Of a stretch of DNA of 64,000 bases, positions 17,201 through 25,041 are shown piece by piece. Source of the stretch: JBCCVH01 sp942492555 (GTDB lineage Bacteria; Bacteroidota; Bacteroidia; Cytophagales; Amoebophilaceae); assembly GCA_942492555.1 (NCBI GenBank), contig CALOEX010000014.1, positions 124,001 through 188,000 on the forward strand, read 5' to 3'. Numbering within the stretch: the stretch's first letter is position 1; every line of letters begins with the position of its first letter. The position numbers were made by a program, and so were the translations under genes. Under the pieces are notes generated by a model that saw nothing but the letters and a program-made list of their open reading frames with translations, was not told the origin of the DNA and did no database searches.

Positions 17201-18977
17201 TGGTGCGGTATTTTTGCCAATCTTTCCATACCACATTTGGTAATTGGGCAATTTTTTGCAGGTAGTGGTCTATTTGCCCTTGGTCAAAGGGTTGTAAGAC
17301 CATCTCTTGGTAAAGCTTTTTTTGTGGCATGTAAGGCACAAAGTAGCTTGGGTCTACCTGATATTCTTTACGTACAGTAAAAATGACTTTATCTGCCCAT
17401 TGGTGTAGTTTTTGGGTGGTATAGAGTGCTTCGTTGAGTCCTGTTTCATCATAGCCATCCAGGAGTAAAATACATTTGTATTGCTTCTGCAATTCATAGG
17501 CTTCTTTGGTCCATATGCCATGTAAATCATTTAATCCTTTTTCTATCAATTTATTGTCATTGATGGCAGGGATGAACTGTCCTAATTCCAGCAAAAGAGG
17601 TATAGGATCTTTGGGTTTGCGTGCTTTCCATAGTTGGTGGTAAAGGTAGCGCATGTAGGTGGTTTTTCCTCCACCTGAGTTGCCTTTGATGACCAGAGAG
17701 GATTTTGTACTCTCTACTTTGAGAAAATCATGCACTGCTTTGTCTACATCAAAACTATTTTCATCTTGTTCGTTCCATTTTGCTTTGGGGGAAATGTAGC
17801 TGTGCAGGCTGTTTTCGTTGCGGGCTTCTGTTTCCCATACTTTTATTTTATCGGTAAGGTTGCCAGATGCTTTGATTTCTAAGATTTGTTTGTCATGTTT
17901 GTTTTTGTATTGTTGGATATCGATTTTTTGGGTGTGTTCATGTAGGAATAGTTTTTTATCTAAGGTATGGCTGATATTCACAAGTTCTTTGTTTTCATTG
18001 GATTGTTGTTTGACTATTCTGCCTAGTATTTCCATACAATCTTGCAAGGGTTTGTTGTGTTCTTTTTTTAGTGTTGTGATAAAATACTTGATGACAAAAG
18101 ACCCCTTTTTACTGTCAAGATAAGATTTAAACCCATCTACTGTAGAGTGTATGGTGTAGCAATTTGCCAATAAGTCAATGTTTTGTATAGGTTGTACGGG
18201 TTCTTCATTTTCTTCATTTCCTTTTTCCAGTTTTTTCATATCTTCCTGGGAAAGATCGTTGGTGCGACAAGAGAAAAAGAGAAAAATTTTAGGTTGGTGG
18301 GGTTGAAAAGAAGAGGCTAGGGCATTGCGGATATCTCGAATGGGTATGGCACCATCTTGGAAATAGATATAATTTTCACTACCATGGCCACTAAAGGCAA
18401 AGATAAGACCATCATGGTTTTTGCTTGCTTCTTGTATCTTTTTTAAGACACTTTTGTAATGTCTTTTCATCACAGCACCACTTGGCTTGGGATTGCTGTT
18501 ATGGAGGTCATATTTGTAGGTACACCATACTTTATAGCCATAATGCTCGCTGAAAAAAGTGGCTAATTGGTATAGATCTTCTTTCACGCTTTTCAGGTTT
18601 TTGAGTGTGTATACAGGGGCTTCTTCTTGGTTTGCGTGATTGTTTTGCTTCTTTTTTTTCTTTTCATAAGTGGAACAGCCTGTGATAAATACTGCTGGAT
18701 TGGTTAAAATGCTAAAAGGATACTTCTTATAAGGGTCTTGTGCTTGATCATCTAAAGAAAAGGGTACATCGTCGTTCATGAAGTCAGCTTGTGGTTGGTC
18801 GAACTGGTTGTTGCTTATGTAGGTATAGGGAGGTGTGGGCATATCGCCTTTCTCTTCATCTACATTTTTGGGTTGAATGAATTGGCTGGCTGATAGTGTT
18901 GCTAAAAAGGGGAGTATGAACAAAAAAAAGAGCATGTAATGTACATGCTCTTTGTCTTTAAAGGTTGGGTGCTTCAT
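14208..18977 (-). CDS. Secreted NLR-like protein 1: caspase-like, NACHT, pentapeptide, 15 WD40 repeats
   Basis: 1,589 residues. A hydrophobic N-terminal segment (residues 15-31, LFFLFILPFLATLSA) looks like a signal peptide. Residues 90-240 are a caspase-like (C14) protease domain with the dyad in FSGHGS (His198) and FFSCRTND (Cys237). Residues 425-780 are a NACHT-type STAND NTPase with Walker A GNSGGGKTT, Walker B ILLLDGYDE, and FIHKTLLEYFGA. A short pentapeptide stretch follows (GIRIPGANLDQAFLLRTNFS). Fifteen WD40 repeats of 42 residues cover about 887-1515, and a Lys-rich tail ends the protein. In bacteria and fungi this order makes a sensor whose propeller ligand triggers NTPase oligomerisation and protease activation. 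The Cys-rich gene lies 46 bp upstream, probably in one operon. Export is inferred only from the N-terminus. Confidence 0.9.
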   Translation of the reverse strand: MKHPTFKDKEHVHYMLFFLFILPFLATLSASQFIQPKNVDEEKGDMPTPPYTYISNNQFDQPQADFMNDDVPFSLDDQAQDPYKKYPFSILTNPAVFITGCSTYEKKKKKQNNHANQEEAPVYTLKNLKSVKEDLYQLATFFSEHYGYKVWCTYKYDLHNSNPKPSGAVMKRHYKSVLKKIQEASKNHDGLIFAFSGHGSENYIYFQDGAIPIRDIRNALASSFQPHQPKIFLFFSCRTNDLSQEDMKKLEKGNEENEEPVQPIQNIDLLANCYTIHSTVDGFKSYLDSKKGSFVIKYFITTLKKEHNKPLQDCMEILGRIVKQQSNENKELVNISHTLDKKLFLHEHTQKIDIQQYKNKHDKQILEIKASGNLTDKIKVWETEARNENSLHSYISPKAKWNEQDENSFDVDKAVHDFLKVESTKSSLVIKGNSGGGKTTYMRYLYHQLWKARKPKDPIPLLLELGQFIPAINDNKLIEKGLNDLHGIWTKEAYELQKQYKCILLLDGYDETGLNEALYTTQKLHQWADKVIFTVRKEYQVDPSYFVPYMPQKKLYQEMVLQPFDQGQIDHYLQKIAQLPNVVWKDWQKYRTTIDRIPDLTNMISNPFLLQMICDILPGIVANHTEKKQSIHTIKLLRANIYDQFTQQWFARNNGRLQQRKIEAINIKLYQQFAEKLASQMLQRGEVVIKYTPPVENLFEDEAHNLQQPDVWHKFFDPNNKKIVHIREGMPLRKIGDNSWTFIHKTLLEYFGARHIFNQASLPIQHNNNIHYNQDINEKLLNDQPEIIRFLVDMVQQKDTFKKQLFAYIEASKKDPNIAIASANSATILAMADIKLHDLNWQGIRIPGANLDQAFLLRTNFSGSDCHNVSLRQAYLENTIWNNAQVQGIDFGEYPYLRHTGKVMSVSWSPDGKKLASASYNKTVQIWDGTTGKELKKCTGHMGRVMSVSWSPDGKKLASASDDNTVCIWDGTTGNVIKAYTGHTAGVNSVSWSPDGKKLASASWDETVQIWDGTTGNLIKACMGHTDAVMSVNWSPDGKKLASASWDKTVRIWDGTTGNFIKACRHTYYVKSVSWSPDGKKLASASNDETVRIWDGTTGKELKKCTGHTGIVVSVSWSPDGKKLASAILDNTVRIWDGTTGNVIKACTGHTSYVNSVSWSPDGKKLSSASSDKTVRIWDGTTSNVIKACTGHTSYVTSMSWSPDGKKLSSASSDKTVRIWDGITGNVIKACTGHTGIVVSVSWSPDGKKLASASWDKTVRIWDATTGNLIKACTGHTYWVVSVSWSPDGKKLTSASFDKTVRIWDGTTGKVIKACTGHTRSVVCVRWSPDGKKLASASGDKTVRIWDGTTGNVIKACTGHTDEVVCVRWSPDGKKLASASWDKTVRIWDGTTGNLIKACTGHARSVESVSWSPDGKKLASASGDKTVRIWDGTTGNLIKACTGHTGTVWSVSWSPDGKKLASASRDKTVRIWDGTTGNLIKACTGHTYYVKSVSWSPDGKKLASASEDKTVRIWDEQKTYDLFVVLGDHGALSLKGANFQRAIGLSPTHQKLIKQRGGICGDENVAHDDEKKKKPIRKSKKSQKAVVAY
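14433..16283 (-). repeat. 126-bp repeats encoding 15 WD40 blades
   Basis: Each repeat encodes about 42 residues sharing SVSWSPDGKKLASAS and TVRIWDGTTG. Differences concentrate at the residues after HT, after the following Val, around SAS-x-D-x-T, and at TTG-(K/N)-(V/L/F). Fifteen repeats would make two seven-bladed propellers plus one. Confidence 0.95.
18922..18953 (-). terminator. Terminator-like hairpin inside the 5' coding region of NLR-like gene 1
   Basis: On the mRNA strand a perfect 12-bp stem (AAAGAGCATGTA/TACATGCTCTTT) with loop CAT runs into eight T. It covers nucleotides 25-56 of the coding region, so codons 9 to 19. The in-frame ATG for Met15 lies in its 3' arm. It could end transcription after the Cys-rich gene, or control translation. 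Confidence 0.75.
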
Positions 18978-19023
18978 GGTTGTATGTTAAAAATGGCTAT
19001 AAGATGTTATGTTTTATAGGTTG

Positions 19024-19659
19024 TTACAAAAAGAGTGTTTCTTTATTCTCTTTTTTGTTATCTAGAGGTGTTACTTTTATTTCCAGCCATAAGTATTTGT
19101 GAGAGTTTTCACCGCCTCCAATAAATATATCAAATCCTTCTTGCTTGTTGTGGCAACCTTTTTGTTCAAGTTCCTTTTCTTTTCCGTTTTTGGTTAGATA
19201 GACTCCCTCAATCGTATAAGAGCATTGAAAAAAACCACATGTTTCAACCTTTTGAATCTTGCTTTTACACTTATCCAAGGGACATGTAGCTTTCCAAATA
19301 ACTTTTTCGATACTAAAAGTACCAAATTTTTGCGGTGCCCATACTTTTTTGTTATAGGCTTTGCATGCTTGGTTGATGCATATGCCTTCTAAGTTTAAGC
19401 CTTTATGAATGGTACGCCATTCAGGGGCATCGTCACTAAAAGTAGCTTCTTTTTTCTTTTCAAAATTGGTAAAGCCAAAAGGCACTGTTTCTTTCGCTAA
19501 AATTTTTGGCGTATTTTTTTGCTCTTCTTCGGACTCGGCATCTGAAAAGTCTGCTGGAGCATCTTCTTCTTTTTTAGGAGCTGCTGCGTGGAGGAGAGGT
19601 GTCATAAGCATGGCGATTCCTAATAGGCATAGCATTATAAGGTGTTGTTTTTTCATCAT
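19024..19659 (-). CDS. Secreted Cys-rich protein 1 (operon partner of NLR-like gene 1)
   Basis: 211 residues with a clear signal peptide (to about residue 26, LLHAAA), then an acidic linker (DFSDAESEEEQKN). Next comes a domain with WRTIHKGLNLEGICINQACKAYNK and three C-x4-C pairs: CINQAC, CPLDKC and CGFFQC, probably binding zinc. From memory, a domain with the same GLNLEG-C and AYNK pattern occurs in proteins of protists and animals, often of unknown role; I cannot name a family. It lies 46 bp upstream of the NLR-like gene on the same strand. The paralogue at 25042-25653 is nearly identical in its first half. It could be a ligand, substrate or regulator of the NLR-like protein. Confidence 0.8.
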   Translation of the reverse strand: MMKKQHLIMLCLLGIAMLMTPLLHAAAPKKEEDAPADFSDAESEEEQKNTPKILAKETVPFGFTNFEKKKEATFSDDAPEWRTIHKGLNLEGICINQACKAYNKKVWAPQKFGTFSIEKVIWKATCPLDKCKSKIQKVETCGFFQCSYTIEGVYLTKNGKEKELEQKGCHNKQEGFDIFIGGGENSHKYLWLEIKVTPLDNKKENKETLFL

Positions 19660-19854
19660 ATAAATTAAGGGTTAAAATTTTGTGTGTGTCATGTATTACA
19701 AAGTACATTATATGCTATATTTTATAAAAAACAAAAAATAGAGAAAAATTTTTTAAAAACTGGCGATATGCTTTTTATGTTATAGGATACTACTTTATAA
19801 AAAAGTAATGAATAACGAATAATGCAAAGAGAAAAGAAACACAATACGTGTATA

Positions 19855-20066
19855 CATTTTTGTACTGATTTGTTGCTGTTTACTGCTCACTATTCATCAT
19901 TCTTTTTTTATTTACTAAAGTACATTTTTGTAAACCTCTTTACATGATGGTATAGCGAAAAAGGCAACATTGTCTTTATTGGCCATTCTTCATTTTGCGT
20001 TATGCACTTTTCATTTCTTTATACACTTTTGTACTGTTCTGTTACCATTTATTGTGCATGATTCAT
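19855..20066 (+). repeat. Intergenic repeat R, copy 3 (long)
   Basis: Nearly the same as copy 2 and as 25849-26048, sitting between the 5' end of unit 1 and the 3' end of unit 2. Bases 19660-20066 as a whole match 25654-26048, so the upstream region of the Cys-rich gene was duplicated with the unit. No gene is seen in 19660-20109. Confidence 0.9.
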
Positions 20067-20109
20067 TCCCCCCCTACATCAGTAAGCAACCACCGCTTTC
20101 TGGCTCTTT

Positions 20110-23100
20110 TTACTTTTTCGGATAGGCTTCTTCTTTTTTTTCATCATCATGCGCAACATTTTTGTCACCACATATACCGTCTCGTTGTTTGATAAGCTTC
20201 TGATGAGTATCTGAAAGCCCGATAGCTCTCTGAAAATTTGCTCCCTTTAGTGATAGAGCACCATGATCACCTAAGACAACAAACAGATCATATGTTTGTT
20301 GTTCATTCCAGATTCGCACCGTGTTGTCGTAACTCGCAGAGGCCAGCTTTTTCCCGTCTGGAGACCAACTCACGGATATTACAGAAGAAGTATGCCCCAT
20401 GCACGCCTTGATGACTTTGCCTGTGGTTCCATCCCAGATTCGCACCGTGTCGTCGGAACTCGCAGAGGCCAGCTTTTTCCCGTCTGGGGACCAACTCACG
20501 GATTTTACATCAGCAGTATGCCCCGTGTACGCCTTGATGACTTTGCCTGTGGTTCCATCCCAGATTCGCACCGTGTGGTCGGAACTCGCAGAGGCCAGCT
20601 TTTTCCCGTCTGGGGACCAACTCACGGACCAAACTGTATCCGTATGCCCCGTGCACGCCTTGATGACTTTGCCTGTGGTTCCATCCCAGATGCGCACTGT
20701 ACAATCTTCGCCGTACCAAGACCCACTCGCAGAGGCCAGCTTTTTCCCGTCTGGTGACCAACTCACGGAATTAACCCAAAAAGTATGCCCCGTGCACGCC
20801 TTGATGACTTTGCCTGTGGTTCCATCCCAGATTCGCACCGTGTCGTAACTCGTAGAGGCCAGCTTTTTCCCGTCTGGGGACCAACGCACGCACTCCACTA
20901 CACTCGTATGCCCCGTGTACGCCTTGATAACTTTGCCTGTGGTTCCATCCCAGATTCGCACCGTGTCGTCGTAACTCGCAGAGGCCAGCTTTTTCCCGTC
21001 TGGGGACCAACGCACGCACTCCACTTTATCCGTATGCCCCGTGCACGCCTTGATGACTTTGCCTGTGGTTCCATCCCAGATGCGCACCGTGTGGTCGGAA
21101 CTCGCAGAGGCCAGCTTTTTCCCGTCTGGGGACCAACGCACGCACTCCACTTTATCCGTATGCCCCGTGCACGCCTTGATGACATTGCCTGTGGTTCCAT
21201 CCCAGATTCGCACCGTGTCGTCGGAACTCGCAGAGGCCAGCTTTTTCCCGTCTGGGGACCAACTCACGGACCAAACTGTATCCGTATGCCCCGTGCACGC
21301 CTTGATGACTTTGCCTGTGGTTCCATCCCAGATTCGCACCGTGTGGTCGGAACTCGCAGAGGCCAGCTTTTTCCCGTCTGGGGACCAACTCACGGATTTT
21401 ACATAATCCGTATGTCCGCACGCCTTGATGACATTGCCTGTGGTTCCATCCCAGATTCGCACCGTGTGGTCGGAACTCGCAGAGGCCAGCTTTTTCCCGT
21501 CTGGGGACCAACTCACGGATATTACAGAAGAAGTATGCCCCATGCACGCCTTGATGACATTGCCTGTGGTTCCATCCCAGATTCGCACCGTGTGGTCGTA
21601 ACTCGCAGAGGCCAGCTTTTTCCCGTCTGGGGACCAACTCACGGAGTTTACATCAGCAGTATGCCCCGTGCACGCCTTGATGACTTTGCCTGTGGTTCCA
21701 TCCCAGATGCGCACCGTTTTGTCGTAACTCGCAGAGGCGAGCTTTTTCCCGTCTGGGGACCAACTCACGGAGTTTACATCAGCAGTATGCCCCGTACACG
21801 CCTTGATGACATTGCCTGTGGTTCCATCCCAGATTCGCACCGTTTTGTCCCAACTCACAGAGGCCAGCTTTTTCCCGTCTGGGGACCAACTCACGGAATT
21901 AACCCAAGAAGTATGCCCCGTGCACGCCTTGATGACTTTGCCTGTGGTTCCATCCCAGATGCGCACTGTACAATCTTTGCCGTCCAAAGACCCACTCGCA
22001 GAGGCGAGCTTTTTCCCGTCTGGAGACCAACTCACGGAGTTTACTACAGCAGTATGCCCCATGCACGCCTTGATGAAATTGCCTGTGGTACCATCCCAGA
22101 TTCGCACCGTTTTGTCCCAACTCGCAGAGGCCAGCTTTTTCCCGTCTGGGGACCAACGCACGGACACCACAGAACGAGTATGGCCCGTGCACGCCTTGAT
22201 GACTTTGCCTGTGGTTCCATCCCAGATGCGCACTGTACAATCTTTGCCGTCCCAAGACCCACTCGCAGAGGCCAGCTTTTTCCCGTCTGGGGACCAACTC
22301 ACGGAGTTTACTACAGCAGTATGTTGCAAATAGGGATATTCACCAAAATCAATCCCTTGTACTTGGGCGTTGTTCCATATGGTATTTTCTAAGTAGGTTT
22401 GTCTTAGGCTTACATTGCGACAGTCACTCCCTGAGAAGTTGGTACGTGCCAAAAAGGCTTGATCCAGGCTAGCACCGGGTATACGAATGCCTTGCCAGTT
22501 ACGGTCATGGAGTTTGATATCTGCCATGGCTAGTATGGTGGCACTGTTGGCGGCTGCAATGGCGATGTTGGGATCTTTTTTAGAGGCTTCGATATAGGCA
22601 AATAGTTGCTCTTTAAACGTATCTTGTTGCTGCACCATATCGACCAAAAAGCGAATGATTTCAGGTTGGTCATTGAGTAGTTTTTCATTGATGTCCTGAT
22701 TGTAATGGATATTATTATTATGTTGAATTGGTAGGGAGGCTTGGTTAAAAATATGGCGTGCACCAAAGTATTCGAGCAATGTTTTATGGATAAAAGTCCA
22801 GCTGTTGTCTCCTATTTTGCGTAGGGGCATTCCTTCACGGATATGGACGATTTTTTTATTGTTAGGATCAAAAAACTTATGCCATACATCTGGTTGCTGT
22901 AGATTGTGTGCTTCATCTTCAAAAAGATTCTCTACAGGAGGTGTATACTTGATCACTACTTCTCCTCTTTGTAACATTTGACTTGCTAATTTTTCGGCAA
23001 ACTGTTGATAAAGTTTGATGTTGATGGCGTCTATTTTTCGTTGTTGCAATCTATAGTTGTTGCGTTCAAACCATTGTTGTGTAAATTCGTCATAGATATT

Positions 23101-25026
23101 TGCTCTTAGCAGTTTTATAGTATCAATAGATTGCTTTTTTTCCGTGTGGTTAGCAACAATACCGGGTAGGATATCGCAGATCATTTGTAGCAAAAAAGGA
23201 TTGCTAATCATGTTTTTTAAATCGGGTATACTATCAATGGTGGTGCGGTATTTTTGCCAATCTTTCCATTCTGCATTTGGTAATTGGGCAATTTTTTGCA
23301 GGTAGTGGTCTATTTGTCCTTGGTCAAAGGGTTGTAAGGTCATCTCTTGGTAAAGCTTTTTTTGTGGCATGTTATTTTTGTAAGGCACAAAATAGCTTGG
23401 GTCTACCTGATATTCTTTACGTACAGTAAAAATGACTTTATCTGCCCATTGGTCTAGTTTTTGGGTGGTATAAAGTGCTTCCTTGAGTCCTGTTTCATCA
23501 TAGCCATCCAGCAATAAAATACATTTGTATTGCTTCTGCAATTCATAGGCTTCTTTGGTCCATATGCCATGTACATCATTTAATCCTTTTTCTATCAATT
23601 TATTGTCATTGATGGCAGGGATGCACTGTCCTAATTCCAGCAAAAGAGGTATAGGATCTTTGGGTTTGCGTGCTTTCCATAGTTGGTGGTAAAGGTAGCG
23701 CATGTAGGTGGTTTTTCCTCCACCTGAGTTGCCTTTGATGACCAGAGAGGATTTTGTGCTTTCTGGTTTGAGAAAGTCATGCACTGCTTTGTCTACATCA
23801 AAACTATTTTCATCTTGTTCGTTCCATTTTGCTTTGGGGGAAATGTAGCTGTGCAGGCTGTTTTCGTTGCGGGCTTCTGTTTCCCATACTTTTATTTTAT
23901 CGGTAAGGTTGCCAGATGCTTTGATTTCTAAGATTTGTTTGTCATGTTTGTTTTTGTATTGTTGGATATCGATTTTTTGGGTGTGTTCATGTAGGAATAG
24001 TGTTTTATCTAAGGTATGGCTGATATCCACAAGTTCTTTGTTTTCATTGGATTGTTGTTTGACTATTCTGCCTAGTATTTCCATACAATTTTGCAAGGGT
24101 TTGTTGTGTTCTTGTTTTAGTGTTGTGATAAAATCGTTGATGACAAAAGACCCCTTTTTACTGTCAAGATAAGATTTAAATCCATCTACTGTAGAGTGTA
24201 TGGTGTAGCAATTTGCCAATAGGTTAATGTTTTGTATAGGTTGTACGGATTCTTCATTTTCTTCATTTCCTTTTTCCAGTTTTTTCATATCTTCCTGGGA
24301 AAGATCGTTGGTGCGACAAGAGAAAAAGAGAAAAATTTTAGGTTGGTGGGGTTGAAAAGAAGAGGCTAGGGCATTGCGGATATCTCGAATGGGTATGGCA
24401 CCATCTTGGAAATAGATATAATTTTTGCTACCATGGCCACTAAAGGCAAAGATAAGACCATCATGGTTTTTGCTTGCTTCTTGTATCTTTTTTAAGACAC
24501 TTTTGTAATGTCTTTTCATCACAGCACCACTTGGCTTGGGATTGCTGTTATGTAGGTCATATTTGTAGGTACACCATACTTTATAGCCATAATGCTCGCT
24601 GAAAAAAGTGGCTAATTGGTATAGATCTTCTTTCACGCCTTTGAGGTTTTTGAGTGTGTATAAAGGGGCTTCTTCTTGGTTTGCGTGATTGTTTTGCTTC
24701 TTTTTTTTCTTTTCATAAGTGGAACAGCCTGTGATAAATACTGCTGGATTGGTTAAAATGCTAAAAGGATACTCCTTATAAGGGTCTTTGGGTTGATCAT
24801 CTAAAGAAAAGGGTACATCGTCGTTCATGAAGTCAGCTTGTGGTTGGTCGAACTGGTTGTTGCTTGTGTAGGTATAGGGAGGTGTGGGCATATCGCCTTT
24901 TTCTTCATCTACATTTTTGGGTTGAATGAATTGGCTGGCTGATAGTGTTGCTAAAAAGGGGAGTATGAACAAAAAAAAGAGCATGTAATGTACATGCTCT
25001 TTGTCTTTAAAGGTTGGGTGCTTCAT
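20110..25026 (-). CDS. Secreted NLR-like protein 2: caspase-like, NACHT, pentapeptide, 16 WD40 repeats
   Basis: 1,638 residues with the same order as the copy at 14208. The signal-like N-terminus, the dyad (FSGHGS and FFSCRTND), Walker A GNSGGGKTT and Walker B ILLLDGYDE are all intact. Outside the WD40 part it differs from copy 1 by only scattered substitutions and a three-residue insertion (YKNNMP). The WD40 part differs in number and composition: 16 repeats, three of them with a longer loop (GSWDGKDC, GSLDGKDC, GSWYGEDC) absent from copy 1. The C-terminus ends KKEEAYPKK because a run of eight T here, against seven in copy 1, shifts the frame. The Cys-rich gene 2 is 15 bp upstream. Confidence 0.9.
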   Translation of the reverse strand: MKHPTFKDKEHVHYMLFFLFILPFLATLSASQFIQPKNVDEEKGDMPTPPYTYTSNNQFDQPQADFMNDDVPFSLDDQPKDPYKEYPFSILTNPAVFITGCSTYEKKKKKQNNHANQEEAPLYTLKNLKGVKEDLYQLATFFSEHYGYKVWCTYKYDLHNSNPKPSGAVMKRHYKSVLKKIQEASKNHDGLIFAFSGHGSKNYIYFQDGAIPIRDIRNALASSFQPHQPKIFLFFSCRTNDLSQEDMKKLEKGNEENEESVQPIQNINLLANCYTIHSTVDGFKSYLDSKKGSFVINDFITTLKQEHNKPLQNCMEILGRIVKQQSNENKELVDISHTLDKTLFLHEHTQKIDIQQYKNKHDKQILEIKASGNLTDKIKVWETEARNENSLHSYISPKAKWNEQDENSFDVDKAVHDFLKPESTKSSLVIKGNSGGGKTTYMRYLYHQLWKARKPKDPIPLLLELGQCIPAINDNKLIEKGLNDVHGIWTKEAYELQKQYKCILLLDGYDETGLKEALYTTQKLDQWADKVIFTVRKEYQVDPSYFVPYKNNMPQKKLYQEMTLQPFDQGQIDHYLQKIAQLPNAEWKDWQKYRTTIDSIPDLKNMISNPFLLQMICDILPGIVANHTEKKQSIDTIKLLRANIYDEFTQQWFERNNYRLQQRKIDAINIKLYQQFAEKLASQMLQRGEVVIKYTPPVENLFEDEAHNLQQPDVWHKFFDPNNKKIVHIREGMPLRKIGDNSWTFIHKTLLEYFGARHIFNQASLPIQHNNNIHYNQDINEKLLNDQPEIIRFLVDMVQQQDTFKEQLFAYIEASKKDPNIAIAAANSATILAMADIKLHDRNWQGIRIPGASLDQAFLARTNFSGSDCRNVSLRQTYLENTIWNNAQVQGIDFGEYPYLQHTAVVNSVSWSPDGKKLASASGSWDGKDCTVRIWDGTTGKVIKACTGHTRSVVSVRWSPDGKKLASASWDKTVRIWDGTTGNFIKACMGHTAVVNSVSWSPDGKKLASASGSLDGKDCTVRIWDGTTGKVIKACTGHTSWVNSVSWSPDGKKLASVSWDKTVRIWDGTTGNVIKACTGHTADVNSVSWSPDGKKLASASYDKTVRIWDGTTGKVIKACTGHTADVNSVSWSPDGKKLASASYDHTVRIWDGTTGNVIKACMGHTSSVISVSWSPDGKKLASASSDHTVRIWDGTTGNVIKACGHTDYVKSVSWSPDGKKLASASSDHTVRIWDGTTGKVIKACTGHTDTVWSVSWSPDGKKLASASSDDTVRIWDGTTGNVIKACTGHTDKVECVRWSPDGKKLASASSDHTVRIWDGTTGKVIKACTGHTDKVECVRWSPDGKKLASASYDDTVRIWDGTTGKVIKAYTGHTSVVECVRWSPDGKKLASTSYDTVRIWDGTTGKVIKACTGHTFWVNSVSWSPDGKKLASASGSWYGEDCTVRIWDGTTGKVIKACTGHTDTVWSVSWSPDGKKLASASSDHTVRIWDGTTGKVIKAYTGHTADVKSVSWSPDGKKLASASSDDTVRIWDGTTGKVIKACMGHTSSVISVSWSPDGKKLASASYDNTVRIWNEQQTYDLFVVLGDHGALSLKGANFQRAIGLSDTHQKLIKQRDGICGDKNVAHDDEKKEEAYPKK
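20305..22323 (-). repeat. 126-bp repeats encoding 16 WD40 blades
   Basis: As in copy 1, with the same constant core and variable positions but a different set of residues there (many SSDHT, SYDHT, SSDDT). Three repeats carry a five-residue longer loop. Several neighbouring repeats are nearly identical to each other, which suggests exchange between repeats. Confidence 0.95.
24971..25002 (-). terminator. Terminator-like hairpin inside the 5' coding region of NLR-like gene 2
   Basis: Same perfect 12-bp stem, CAT loop and T8 run as in copy 1, at the same codons. In this unit the Cys-rich gene ends only 15 bp before the NLR-like start, so the hairpin lies about 40 bp past its stop codon, where a terminator would be expected. 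Confidence 0.75.
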
Positions 25027-25041
25027 GAATGTTTCTTTATG

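Noticed and set aside
20296..22392. 535-codon open frame antisense to the second WD40 region
   Set aside because: Same cause. Its product is a low-complexity repeat without initiation signals.
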